Shown in pieces: positions 1 to 8,464 of a DNA stretch of 64,000 nt. The DNA comes from Terrisporobacter glycolicus ATCC 14880 = DSM 1288 (GTDB lineage Bacteria > Bacillota > Clostridia > Peptostreptococcales > Peptostreptococcaceae). The first letter of the stretch is position 1. Every line of letters begins with the position of its first letter. The notes beneath the pieces were generated by a model that saw nothing but the letters and a program-made list of their open reading frames with translations, had not been told where the DNA came from and made no database searches. A program made the translations under genes and the position numbers. The DNA lies in the NCBI RefSeq assembly GCF_036812735.1, contig NZ_CP117523.1, positions 1,364,001 to 1,428,000 on the forward strand, written 5' to 3'.

Positions 1-104
1 AGTCACTATCTTTTGTATATAAAAAATTTATTAATACCTTTCAACTGTTTTGCTAAAATTTTTTATAAAGGTATTTGGTAAAGATAGAAAAAGATGTAAT
101 ATAT

Positions 105-113
105 TGGTATAAT
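105..113 (+). promoter_or_regulatory. Extended -10 promoter of the pseudokinase gene
   Basis: TGGTATAAT is a perfect extended -10 element (TGnTATAAT) about 35 bases before the start codon. No good -35 hexamer is visible, which is usual for extended -10 promoters. Upstream, AATACCTTT and AAAGGTATT (about 34-76) could form a long-looped hairpin of unknown role. Confidence 0.5.
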
Positions 114-148
114 TTATATATGACATGCAATAAAGGGGGGTGTATATA

Positions 149-1102
149 TTGAGATATATTTCTAATAGATATGTGGTATTAGATAATGACGAAGAAATGG
201 TATTTGGTAAATTCTACAAAGCTAGAGATTTGCAAGAGGATATTTTAGTTTTTATTCAATTCATAAGAGATGATCAGTATATCAATGAAAAATTTTTGCC
301 TAATTTAATAGATGAGTCTATGACTTTGTTACAAATTAATTCTGTTAATATTGCTAAAATACTAGATTTGGGAACTTATTATACAGAAAATGAGAGGTGT
401 TATTATATAGTAAGTGAATTTTTTGCTGGAATTGAGCTTAGAAAAGTTATAAAAGGTAATTATATGGACTTAAATAGTATTGTAAAAATATCTAGAAAAA
501 TTCTAAGAGCACTAGACACATCTTATAACCATAAGCTTTATCATGGATCTTTAACAGAAGACAATATTTTTGTAGATGAAAATTATAATGTTAAAATATA
601 TGATTTTGGTATAACTCAAGCTAATAAAGGTGTTAATATTAGGAAAGATAATAGCATAGGATTTTTATGTCCTCATCAAATTAATATTAATTATACAGAT
701 ATGGAGAGTGATTTTTTTTCATTAGGTGTAATTCTATTTGATGCAATTTTTAAAAAAATGCCCTTTGGTATTGGTAAAAATGAGGATGAAATGTTAAAAT
801 TAATTGATAGAGGAATTGACTGGAATACTGTGGCTATTAATAATGAAAATATTGCTTTAGTAAATATGGTCAAGAAACTTATTAGAAGAACTGAAAAATA
901 TAATAATGTGAAAGAAGTATTAATTGATTTAAGCAAGTTTATGTATGTTAAAGCTGATATTGAAGAAAATAGTATAAGCACTTTACAAGAATATGAAAGC
1001 GATAAAAATAATAATAAACCTGGAGTAAAGTTTCTTCAAAAATCACTATTGCTTGTTCTAACATTAACAATTTTAGTCACTGCTATTATTTGGTTTCAGT
1101 AG
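149..1102 (+). CDS. Membrane-anchored Ser/Thr protein kinase homologue, probable pseudokinase
   Basis: Protein-kinase-like fold followed by a Lys/Asn-rich linker and one C-terminal transmembrane helix (about residues 296-316), so the kinase domain should face the cytoplasm. The catalytic loop reads HGSLTEDN (about 132-139) where active kinases have HRDLKPEN, so the catalytic Asp is gone. The beta-3 lysine position appears to be Gln (FIQF), and the glycine loop is degenerate, while DFG (about 152-154) is kept. It is therefore likely a non-catalytic or weakly active scaffold. I prefer the TTG start at 149, giving 317 residues: the AAAGGGGGG ribosome site lies 8 bases before it but overlaps the alternative GTG at 140. 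An AI-2E-type transporter gene follows 32 bases downstream. Confidence 0.75.
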   Translation: MRYISNRYVVLDNDEEMVFGKFYKARDLQEDILVFIQFIRDDQYINEKFLPNLIDESMTLLQINSVNIAKILDLGTYYTENERCYYIVSEFFAGIELRKVIKGNYMDLNSIVKISRKILRALDTSYNHKLYHGSLTEDNIFVDENYNVKIYDFGITQANKGVNIRKDNSIGFLCPHQININYTDMESDFFSLGVILFDAIFKKMPFGIGKNEDEMLKLIDRGIDWNTVAINNENIALVNMVKKLIRRTEKYNNVKEVLIDLSKFMYVKADIEENSISTLQEYESDKNNNKPGVKFLQKSLLLVLTLTILVTAIIWFQ

Positions 1103-1134
1103 CATGAAAATAATTATTTATCAGGAGAAAAAAT

Positions 1135-2310
1135 ATGAAAGTAAATTGGAATTCAAAGTATAATACTGTATCAGTATATGCATTAATAGTAATCTGCTGT
1201 AGTATAATTTTTTATTTTGTAGCATCTCAAATAGGATCTTTTAGCGAAAAGATAAGTATTGCAATTGGGATATTATATCCATTTATTATAGGATTTGCAA
1301 TTGCTTATTTGCTTAATTTTATTTTAGATTTTTATGAAGTAAAAATATTAGGAAAAGCTCAGTGGTTTAGTAATTTAAGAAGAGGACAAAAAAGAAGTAT
1401 AGGGTTATTGTTAACATATTTAACAGCAGCAGGTATATGCTACTTATTCATACACTTTATAGTTCCTCAATTAATAGAGAGTATAATGGGGTTCGTTAAT
1501 GAGGTTCCTCAATATGTAGATAATGTTACTAAATTATTTAATGATTTAATAAACGAAACAAATGTAAGCCCAGAATATGCTTCACTAATACAAGAACAAA
1601 TGGATAAATACATACAAATTGTTATGGATTTTGCAAAGGAAATAATTCCTATTGTAGGTAATATGTTAAAATCAATTGCGTCAAGTATATGGAATATAGT
1701 TCTTGGAATTATTATTTCAGTATATTTATTAATAGATAAAGAAAACTTCTTTGCTATAAATAGAAAAATAACGCGTGCATTATTCTCCACTAAAACTGCA
1801 AATAGAATATTTGAATTAGCTTATAGAAGTAATGAAACTTTTGGTAAATTCCTAAGTGGTAAAATAATTGACTCAGCTATTATAGGAGTATTAAGTTTTG
1901 TGGTATTCTCGATATTTAAGATGCCATATACATTACTAATTTCTGTAATAATAGGTGTGACTAATATAATTCCATTCTTTGGACCATTTATTGGAGCTAT
2001 ACCATCATTTATTATAATTTTATTTGTTTCTCCAACTAAAGCCTTAGTATTCTTGTTACTAGTATTCATAATACAACAAATTGACGGAAATATTATAGGA
2101 CCAAAAATACTAGGAGATTCAATTGGAATATCAGCGTTTTGGATATTATTTGCCATACTTGTGGCAGGTAAATTCTTAGGAATAGTGGGAATGATAATAG
2201 GTGTACCTTTATTTGCCATTGTTTATTCGATAATAAAAGAAGAAGTTGAATATAAGCTTAAGATTAAAGAATTACCAACAGATACCAAGGATTATATGGA
2301 TAGAGTGTAG
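1135..2310 (+). CDS. AI-2E family (PerM/YtvI-like) transporter
   Basis: A 391-residue polytopic membrane protein of the AI-2E/UPF0118 exporter family: two N-terminal helix blocks, an amphipathic stretch around residues 110-190 (QLIESIMGFVNEVPQY), then a run of C-terminal helices with the family-typical GVTNIIPFFGPFIGAIP and QQIDGNIIGPKILG segments. Family members act as exporters of small molecules or as Na+(Li+)/H+ antiporters; the substrate here cannot be read from the sequence. The length is normal for the family. It sits 32 bases after the pseudokinase gene and 28 bases before the bactofilin-like gene, consistent with one transcript ending at the hairpin at 3428. Confidence 0.85.
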   Translation: MKVNWNSKYNTVSVYALIVICCSIIFYFVASQIGSFSEKISIAIGILYPFIIGFAIAYLLNFILDFYEVKILGKAQWFSNLRRGQKRSIGLLLTYLTAAGICYLFIHFIVPQLIESIMGFVNEVPQYVDNVTKLFNDLINETNVSPEYASLIQEQMDKYIQIVMDFAKEIIPIVGNMLKSIASSIWNIVLGIIISVYLLIDKENFFAINRKITRALFSTKTANRIFELAYRSNETFGKFLSGKIIDSAIIGVLSFVVFSIFKMPYTLLISVIIGVTNIIPFFGPFIGAIPSFIIILFVSPTKALVFLLLVFIIQQIDGNIIGPKILGDSIGISAFWILFAILVAGKFLGIVGMIIGVPLFAIVYSIIKEEVEYKLKIKELPTDTKDYMDRV

Positions 2311-2338
2311 CAAGAAATTAATCAAGGGAGATGTTATT

Positions 2339-3427
2339 ATGAAGAAAAAAGGGGTTTTTATTTTAACGCTGTTAATGATGCTTTTGTTAACAGTTAATGC
2401 ATTTGCAGATAATATAGATAGTGCATCAAATTATTTTGCTTTAAATGAAGATATAAATATCTCAAAAGAAGTCTTAGGTGATATTTATTCTGCAGGTAAA
2501 AAGATTACTGTAAAGGATAATGTAAATGGTGATGTTGTAGCTCTTGCTGAGAGTATAGATATTACAAGTAATGAGGTAAATGGCAATATAAGATGTGGAG
2601 CACAAACTTTAAATATTAACAGCAAAAATGTAAAAAATATAACTTCTTTTGGTCAAAATATCAACATAGGTAAAAAAACTACTGCAAAGGCTATTTACGT
2701 ATCAGGTGAGAATATTAATTTTAAAGGCAATTGCGAAGGATTTTATGCCGCAGGTGACACAATAATAATTAATGGTAAAATTAATGGTGATGTTAACATA
2801 AAATGTAATGAGTTAATTATAGCCGATAATGGTGAAATTACAGGGAACATAAAGGTATACTCACCTAAAGAACCTATTGTAAACTCTAATGTATCTATGA
2901 ATGACATACAATATACTAAGATAGAAAATTCAACTAATGAGAGTAAACTAAAAGCTTTTTTAGGTTTTGGAACTATTCTATCGATTTTAGGATCTTTAAT
3001 ATTTGGGGTGCTTTTGTATTCTGTGTTTAAAAAATTCTTTATAAAAAGTAGTGATTTATTATTGAAAGAACCACTTCCAATAGTTTTAGGAGGCATGGCA
3101 TCATTTATATTAATGCCTATAGCTAGTTTGTTGTTATTTTTAAGTATAATAGCTTTACCTATTGGGGTAATATCATTAATTATGTATTTTATAGTAGTTT
3201 ATTTATCTCCTGTGATTGTGGGAATAGTAATTGGAAGATTGATACTTAAGAATAAAAATCCATACTTACAGCTTTTGGTTGGTATATTAGTTATAAGATT
3301 ACTAAGTCTTATACCAATGATAGGTGGTTTTGTATGGGTAGTAAGTGGAATGATAGCTCAAGGGCTAATAATATACTCATTTGTTCAATCAATAAAATAT
3401 AAAGAAAAAAGAATAGAAACAAACTAA
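2339..3427 (+). CDS. Secreted/membrane bactofilin-like (polymer-forming) protein
   Basis: 362 residues from the ATG at 2339, which has a GGGAG ribosome site. A longer in-frame ORF starts at 2246 inside the upstream gene, but it lacks a ribosome site and would bury the signal peptide. The signal sequence is MKKKGVFILTLLMMLLLTVNAFA. Residues about 30-190 form a right-handed-helix-like region with repeated GDI/GDV, NGNI and GENINFKG steps, as in the polymer-forming cytoskeletal (bactofilin) superfamily. The C-terminal 140 residues hold about four transmembrane helices. The arrangement suggests an extracytoplasmic beta-solenoid tied to the membrane, possibly organising the envelope. Function unproven. 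Confidence 0.65.
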   Translation: MKKKGVFILTLLMMLLLTVNAFADNIDSASNYFALNEDINISKEVLGDIYSAGKKITVKDNVNGDVVALAESIDITSNEVNGNIRCGAQTLNINSKNVKNITSFGQNINIGKKTTAKAIYVSGENINFKGNCEGFYAAGDTIIINGKINGDVNIKCNELIIADNGEITGNIKVYSPKEPIVNSNVSMNDIQYTKIENSTNESKLKAFLGFGTILSILGSLIFGVLLYSVFKKFFIKSSDLLLKEPLPIVLGGMASFILMPIASLLLFLSIIALPIGVISLIMYFIVVYLSPVIVGIVIGRLILKNKNPYLQLLVGILVIRLLSLIPMIGGFVWVVSGMIAQGLIIYSFVQSIKYKEKRIETN

Positions 3428-3466
3428 TAAGAAATATGGGTTATTTTAACCCATATTTCTTATTTA
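3428..3466 (+). terminator. Intrinsic terminator after the bactofilin-like gene
   Basis: A 16-bp perfect stem (TAAGAAATATGGGTTA with its complement), a 2-base loop and a following TATTTATT tract. It starts at the base after the stop codon. Confidence 0.85.
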
Positions 3467-3592
3467 TTAAAAATAATGTAATAAATCAATTATTTAATAA
3501 TAAATTTTTATAATAAAAATTAGGAGAGATAATTTTAAAAAATGCTTTTATTTGAATCAAATAATTTTATATGAAAATTTAAATTAATCTAT

Positions 3593-3621
3593 TTGACAAG
3601 TATTAGAAGATAATATACTAT
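3593..3621 (+). promoter_or_regulatory. Sigma-A promoter of the glycine riboswitch transcript
   Basis: TTGACA (3593-3598), 17 bases, TACTAT (3616-3621): a near-consensus housekeeping promoter about 30 bases upstream of the riboswitch. Confidence 0.8.
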
Positions 3622-3649
3622 TATTGTTACAAGTTAACAAGTCAATAAT

Positions 3650-3822
3650 CTGATGAAGCTTTACAGAAGAGTTGTCTTAGGACACGCCGAAGGAGTCATA
3701 CTCTCAGGTACTTTTTACAAAGGTGGGACTGTAAAGAATAGGAAACTCTGGAGAGACCCGTAAAGGGAGCCGAAGGGGCAAGGCTTAACTGCTCAATCTC
3801 TCAGGCAAAAGGACAGAGAATA
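3650..3822 (+). promoter_or_regulatory. Tandem glycine riboswitch
   Basis: Two aptamer-like halves are visible. The first has CGCCGAAGGAG, ACTCTCAGGTAC and GGTGGGACTGT. The second has GGAGAGACCC, GCCGAAGGGGCAAGGC and AATCTCTCAGGCAAAAGGACAGAG, the hallmark core of the glycine riboswitch. A terminator hairpin lies just downstream at 3868-3901 and the regulated gene is a sodium/amino-acid symporter. The likely mode is transcription control of glycine/alanine transport. Whether glycine turns the gene on or off is not decidable by eye. Confidence 0.93.
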
Positions 3823-3867
3823 TATATAAAGCATATTTATGCTTTTCTTTAATATGTATGAAATCCT

Positions 3868-3901
3868 ATACTAAATCATCTTTATGATTTAGTATTTTTT
3901 A
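3868..3901 (+). terminator. Riboswitch-linked intrinsic terminator
   Basis: TACTAAATCAT pairs with ATGATTTAGTA, followed by a run of six T. It lies between the riboswitch and the symporter start (240 bases further on), so it is the probable expression platform. A second weaker hairpin (AAAGCATA/TATGCTTT, 3828-3845) lies immediately after the aptamer. Confidence 0.8.
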
Positions 3902-4143
3902 ATTACTAAGATATTATAATACTTTTATATATATGAAAAACTTATATGTTCTTGTATTATCAATACATTTCTATAAGAGTAAAAAAGCAATTTTTTTATA
4001 GTTCATACATATTCAAAATTATTATATTTTTAGCAAGCTGCATATTGTTACTGTATGCAGGATGCAATTTATTCTTGTCTTTATTCATAAATGATTATAT
4101 GATTTTGTACTTAAATTATTTAATTACAAAAGGAGTGTTTTTT

Positions 4144-5514
4144 ATGGATTTTCTTAACTTATTAAACCAAGTGGATAGCTTTATATGGGGACCACCATTA
4201 TTAGTTTTACTAGTAGGTACAGGTATTTATCTTACAGTAAGACTGGGACTAATACAAATTGTCAGATTACCTAAAGCATTAAAATTAATTTTTAAAGCTG
4301 AGAATGAAGGTAATGGAGACATCTCAAGTTTTGGAGCTTTATGCACAGCTCTTGCAGCAACAATAGGAACAGGTAATATAGTTGGAGTCGCTACGGCAAT
4401 CAAAGCTGGTGGACCAGGCGCATTATTTTGGATGTGGCTTGCTGCCTTCTTTGGAATGGCAACTAAGTATTCAGAAGGTTTACTTGCTATAAAATTTAGA
4501 ACTAAAGATAAAAATGGTCAAGTATCTGGTGGTCCAATGTACTATATAGTAAATGGTATGGGGGAAAAATGGAGACCTTTAGCATCGTTCTTTGCTGTAA
4601 GTGGTATATTAGTAGCGCTTTTAGGTATTGGGACATTTTCACAAGTTAATTCAATTACAGATGCAGTACAAGGCTCTTTTAATATAGACCCTAAAATAAC
4701 AGGAGTTATATTATCAATTTGTGTTGCTTTAGTTGTATTTGGAGGTCTACAAAGTATATCAAAGGTGGCAACTAAAATAGTTCCTTTTATGACAGTAGCA
4801 TATATATTAATATGTCTTGCTATTTTAGGTAAATCTTATACATTAATACCAGAAACATTTGTATTAATATTTAAAAGTGCTTTTACTGGTCAAGCAGCTG
4901 CGGGAGGTTTTATTGGAGCAACAGTGTCAATGGCTATTAGAAATGGTATAGCTCGTGGCGTATTTTCAAATGAATCAGGTCTTGGTAGTGCCCCTATTGC
5001 AGCTGCTGCAGCAAAAACTAAGTGGCCAGCAGAGCAAGGTTTAATATCAATGACAGGAACATTTATAGATAGTATAATAATTTGTACCTTAACAGGAGTA
5101 TCTTTAATAATTTCAGGTGTTTGGCAAAGTGATTTGAATGGAGCAATAATGACTCAATCAGCTTTTGCATCAGTACTCCCAAATTTAGGTCCAATATTTC
5201 TAACAATAAGTTTAAGCTTATTTGCATTTACAACTATCCTTGGATGGAGTTATTATGGAGAAAGATGTTTTGAATTTTTATTTGGAGTTAAAAAAATAAA
5301 TTTGTTTAGAGGTTTATTTGTACTTATGGTGTTGCTTGGCGCATTTTTAAAATTAGAAATGGTTTGGATTATAGCTGATATTGTAAATGGCCTTATGGCA
5401 CTACCAAATTTAATTGCTTTACTTGCGCTATCTCCAATAATCATATCTGAAACTAAATTATACTTAGATTATTTGGATGAAAAAAATAAATCAGATAAGG
5501 AAAAAATAAGCTAA
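4144..5514 (+). CDS. Sodium:alanine/glycine symporter (AGCS family)
   Basis: Imports alanine or glycine with Na+ across the cytoplasmic membrane. 456 residues with about ten hydrophobic helices. Family signatures: GTGNIVGVATAIKAGGPGALFWMW in the first third and GGPMYYI after it, then NESGLGSAPIAAAAA and the C-terminal GWSYYGERCFEFLFG. The start at 4144 follows AAAGGAG by 9 bases; an upstream in-frame extension to 3946 has no ribosome site and runs over the riboswitch leader. The upstream glycine riboswitch supports glycine/alanine as substrate. It stands alone on its transcript. Confidence 0.92.
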   Translation: MDFLNLLNQVDSFIWGPPLLVLLVGTGIYLTVRLGLIQIVRLPKALKLIFKAENEGNGDISSFGALCTALAATIGTGNIVGVATAIKAGGPGALFWMWLAAFFGMATKYSEGLLAIKFRTKDKNGQVSGGPMYYIVNGMGEKWRPLASFFAVSGILVALLGIGTFSQVNSITDAVQGSFNIDPKITGVILSICVALVVFGGLQSISKVATKIVPFMTVAYILICLAILGKSYTLIPETFVLIFKSAFTGQAAAGGFIGATVSMAIRNGIARGVFSNESGLGSAPIAAAAAKTKWPAEQGLISMTGTFIDSIIICTLTGVSLIISGVWQSDLNGAIMTQSAFASVLPNLGPIFLTISLSLFAFTTILGWSYYGERCFEFLFGVKKINLFRGLFVLMVLLGAFLKLEMVWIIADIVNGLMALPNLIALLALSPIIISETKLYLDYLDEKNKSDKEKIS

Positions 5515-5651
5515 AATGGCAAGTTTTCAATATTTTATTGTAATTTTTAAAAACTTTTTAAAAAAATTTTTATTTTTTTATAAAAAAGGTACCCAAAATA
5601 GAACTTAACCTTTGTATATATAGTGTAAAAAATAAAAAAGGAGAGATTTCA

Positions 5652-6353
5652 ATGAAATTAAACAAAATGATAGCAGTAGCTTTAGGTGTAGTTCTTACAT
5701 CATCAACAGTATTATCACAAGTAGGGTTGGCAGATGCAGCATCTAAACTTATAGGAAGTGCAAAAGCAAAGGAAATAATGTTAAAGAAAGTTCCGGGAGC
5801 AAAAATAGTTAAGTTTAGATTAGATAATGATAAGACTCCAGAGTACGAAGGAGAATTAACAAAAGGAAGTTATAAGTACGAAATAGATATAAATGCTAAG
5901 AGCGGAAAAATAACAGATTACGAAAAGGAAAAAATAAAAACATCTTCTTCAAAATACATAGGAGAAGCTAAAGCAAAAGAGATAATGCTAAAGAAAGTTC
6001 CAGGAGCAAAAATAGTTAAATTTAAATTAGATAAAGATGATACAGCTGAATACGAAGGTGAATTAAGAAAAGGTAACTATGAATATGAAATATCAGTAAA
6101 TGCTAAAAGTGGAAAAATAACAGAATTTGAAAAAGAAAAAATAAAAACATCTTCTAAGAAATTAATAGGAGAATCTAAAGCAAAAGAAATAATGTTAAAG
6201 AAAGTTCCAGGAGCAAAAATAGTTAAATTTGAATTAGATAATGACAAAACACCAGAATATGAAGGTGAATTAAGAAAAGGTAACTATGAATATGAAATAA
6301 CAGTTAACGCTGTAACTGGGAAAATAATAGAATTTGAAAAAGATATTAATTAA
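5652..6353 (+). CDS. Secreted protein with three PepSY-type repeats
   Basis: 233 residues. A signal peptide (MKLNKMIAVALGVVLTSSTVLSQ..., cleavage near residue 30) is followed by three copies of a 69-residue unit beginning at residues 32, 101 and 170. Each has AKAKEIMLKKVPGAKIVKF, YEGEL(R/T)KG.Y.YEI and NAKSGKI segments, the pattern of PepSY domains. PepSY proteins are extracytoplasmic and often inhibit peptidases or modulate envelope processes; the target here is unknown. It has a good GGAGAG site and is flanked by a terminator, so it is monocistronic. Strong Lys/Glu charge and near-identical units suggest recent internal duplication. Confidence 0.8.
   Translation: MKLNKMIAVALGVVLTSSTVLSQVGLADAASKLIGSAKAKEIMLKKVPGAKIVKFRLDNDKTPEYEGELTKGSYKYEIDINAKSGKITDYEKEKIKTSSSKYIGEAKAKEIMLKKVPGAKIVKFKLDKDDTAEYEGELRKGNYEYEISVNAKSGKITEFEKEKIKTSSKKLIGESKAKEIMLKKVPGAKIVKFELDNDKTPEYEGELRKGNYEYEITVNAVTGKIIEFEKDIN
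5745..6350 (+). repeat. Three in-frame 207-bp coding repeats
   Basis: Units at 5745-5951, 5952-6158 and 6159-6350 keep an exact 207-bp (69-codon) period and share long identical stretches, such as the segment coding for KKVPGAKIVKF. The last unit is a few codons shorter and ends at the stop. Confidence 0.9.
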
Positions 6354-6398
6354 TAAAAAATAATTTTTAGTAGTAAAATATAAATAATGTCAATAAGA

Positions 6399-6439
6399 AA
6401 CCTTAGATTGAAGTAAAATTCAGTCTAAGGTTTTTATTT
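6399..6439 (+). terminator. Intrinsic terminator after the PepSY gene
   Basis: AACCTTAGATTGAA pairs with TTCAGTCTAAGGTT (one G-U pair), followed by TTTATTTTT. Confidence 0.85.
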
Positions 6440-6524
6440 TTAGTAGAAAACTAATAGTTTTAAAAGAGAGATATAAGGTAAAATATATAGTATAAATAAT
6501 TATAAAATATAAAGGAATAATCAT

Positions 6525-8285
6525 ATGAAAAAAGAGAGAAGACGTATAATTATTGATTTTGAAGTATTGTCCAAAGGTGGATTTTGGATGTGCTGTATGA
6601 AAGATTACAAAACAAAAAAAGAACATATTATTGTCAATAATAGGGAAGAGTTTCTTAGGGTTTTTAATAAAAATAAAGATTCTATTTGGGTAGGATATAA
6701 TATAAAGGGATATGATCAATGGATAATGAAGGCAATAATTGCTGGAACAGATCCTTGTTCTATATCAGAAAAGATAATTGAACATAATATCTCCCCTTAT
6801 GCAGTAGACAGAAGTTTAAATAGGATTCCCATATATATATTTGAACTAAATGACAGTTATAGAAGCTTAAAAGAATTAGAATTGTTTATGGGAGAAGATA
6901 TAAGAGAAAGTACTATTTCTTTTGATTTAAATAGATATCCTACAAAAGAAGAAATTAAAGAACTTACTACTTATTGTCTTCACGATGTTAGGATGACTTT
7001 TAAAGTGTTTCAAGAGGTCTATTATAAGTATGAAGCACAACTGGGATTAATAGAATATTTTAACTTAGATGAAAGTATGATCAACAAGACGGAGGCTCAG
7101 TTAAGTGCATATATTCTTGGGGCTAAAAAGCCTAACTATCCTAGAGAAGATGTAGCAGACTTTGAAATAGTTAATACTATAGAACTTAGTAAGTATAATA
7201 ATATAAAACATTGGTATGAAGATTATAATAATAGAGATTTTAAAAAATATTTAAGAGCCAATGTATATGGAGTTGACACAGATTTTGGATGGGGAGGTCT
7301 TCATTCTGCAAGAAAAAAATATGAATGTGAAAATTTCATTGTAAATTCTGATGTTAGTTCCTTTTATCCATCTATTATGATAGAATATGGACTTCTTAGT
7401 AGAAACGTGCAAAATCCAGGCAAATTTAAAGAAATAAGAGATGCAAGATTCAAATTTAAAAGAGAAAAAAATCCTATAGAAAAATCACTTAAACTTGTAC
7501 TTAACTCCACGTATGGTGCATGTTTAGATATAAATAATGATTTATATGATCAAAGACAAGGTATAGCTATTTGTGTTAATGGGCAATTATTACTTCTTGA
7601 TTTAATAGAAAAAGTTGAATTAACCTTTGGTGATAGAGCAGAATTTATACAAGGAAACACAGATGGTGTTATGTTTAAATTTAACTCTAAAGAAGATGTA
7701 GATAAATATTTAGAAATATGTCAAGAGTGGAGCAAAAGAACAAAAATGAACTTAGATCATGATTTTATAAAAAAAATAATTCAAAAAGATGTAAATAATT
7801 ATGTTTACGTTAAAGAAGATAAAAGTGTAAAAAGCAAGGGTGCTTATGTAAAAAAACTAAGCTTAATAGATAATGATTTACCTATTGTGAATAAAGCTAT
7901 TAAAGAAAAGTTAATCAATAATATAGAAATAGAAAGAACTGTTAATAATAGTAATGATTTAATAGATTTTCAAAAATGTGTAAAAATCACAGGTAAGTAT
8001 AGTCATGCAGTTTATGGTAAAGAAAATATAAATCTTAAAGTTCTTAGAGTATTTGCAAGTAAATTAAGTATTGATAATGCCATAATGAAAATGAAAAGTG
8101 ATGGAAAATTAGAAAAGATAAGCTATACACCTGATAGAGTTTTTATTGATAACAGTCAGGTTATTAATAAAGAAATACCACAGAAGCTGGATAAGTCATG
8201 GTATATTCAGTTGGCAAAAGATAGGCTGGAAAGTTTTATTCCAGAAAATTCATTTACTTTATTTGATTATTTTAATATGATTTAA
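6525..8285 (+). CDS. Orphan phage-type family B DNA polymerase with 3'-5' exonuclease motifs
   Basis: 586 residues, short for family B. Exonuclease motifs: Exo I D11-F-E13, Exo II N59...D64 (GYNIKGYD), Exo III Y150-CLH-D154. Polymerase motifs: A = D276-VSSFYPS, B = K320...N327-STYG, C = N-T-D380-G, where the second Asp is the metal ligand. The NTDG form is typical of phage and plasmid enzymes. All catalytic residues needed for proofreading and synthesis appear intact, so it is likely active rather than decayed. AAAGGA precedes the ATG. It sits between two terminators among chromosomal genes with no primase, helicase, integrase or capsid genes nearby. It could be a domesticated phage polymerase used in repair. 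The role is inference. Confidence 0.8.
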   Translation: MKKERRRIIIDFEVLSKGGFWMCCMKDYKTKKEHIIVNNREEFLRVFNKNKDSIWVGYNIKGYDQWIMKAIIAGTDPCSISEKIIEHNISPYAVDRSLNRIPIYIFELNDSYRSLKELELFMGEDIRESTISFDLNRYPTKEEIKELTTYCLHDVRMTFKVFQEVYYKYEAQLGLIEYFNLDESMINKTEAQLSAYILGAKKPNYPREDVADFEIVNTIELSKYNNIKHWYEDYNNRDFKKYLRANVYGVDTDFGWGGLHSARKKYECENFIVNSDVSSFYPSIMIEYGLLSRNVQNPGKFKEIRDARFKFKREKNPIEKSLKLVLNSTYGACLDINNDLYDQRQGIAICVNGQLLLLDLIEKVELTFGDRAEFIQGNTDGVMFKFNSKEDVDKYLEICQEWSKRTKMNLDHDFIKKIIQKDVNNYVYVKEDKSVKSKGAYVKKLSLIDNDLPIVNKAIKEKLINNIEIERTVNNSNDLIDFQKCVKITGKYSHAVYGKENINLKVLRVFASKLSIDNAIMKMKSDGKLEKISYTPDRVFIDNSQVINKEIPQKLDKSWYIQLAKDRLESFIPENSFTLFDYFNMI

Positions 8286-8292
8286 ATATGAA

Positions 8293-8323
8293 AAAAGAGC
8301 CGTATAAAATACGACTCTTTTAT
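8293..8323 (+). terminator. Bidirectional terminator between polymerase gene and CarD gene
   Basis: AAAAGAGCCGTA pairs with TACGACTCTTTT (one mismatch). T-run on the plus strand and A-run upstream, so it can serve both convergent transcripts. The following 140 bases hold three further short inverted repeats (for example CTTATAC/GTATAAG near 8339-8357) of unknown meaning. Confidence 0.75.
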
Positions 8324-8464
8324 TTGGGCTAGCGTCATACTTATACTAGATGTATAAGTTCCCACTTATGAATATAATTATAAGTTATCCATTCACAAAA
8401 GTAAATGGAATTATTTGTAAAATAAGCCGTAATTTTAAATAAGATAAGGTTAAAAAATTCTACT

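Noticed and set aside
1821-2219. Long antisense ORFs such as this one (also 12472-12972, 18596-18988, 24414-24809 and 29569-30057 on the minus strand)
   Set aside because: Each lies wholly inside a well-supported gene on the other strand, has no ribosome site and shows low-complexity membrane-like translation produced by AT-rich codons.
3946-4143. Longer N-terminus for the AGCS symporter starting at 3946
   Set aside because: It has no ribosome site, crosses the post-riboswitch spacer and would add an atypical extension; ATG 4144 has AAAGGAG.
6525-8285. Prophage remnant around the family B polymerase
   Set aside because: No integrase, capsid, tail, lysis, primase or helicase genes and no attachment-site duplication are visible; flanking genes are ordinary.
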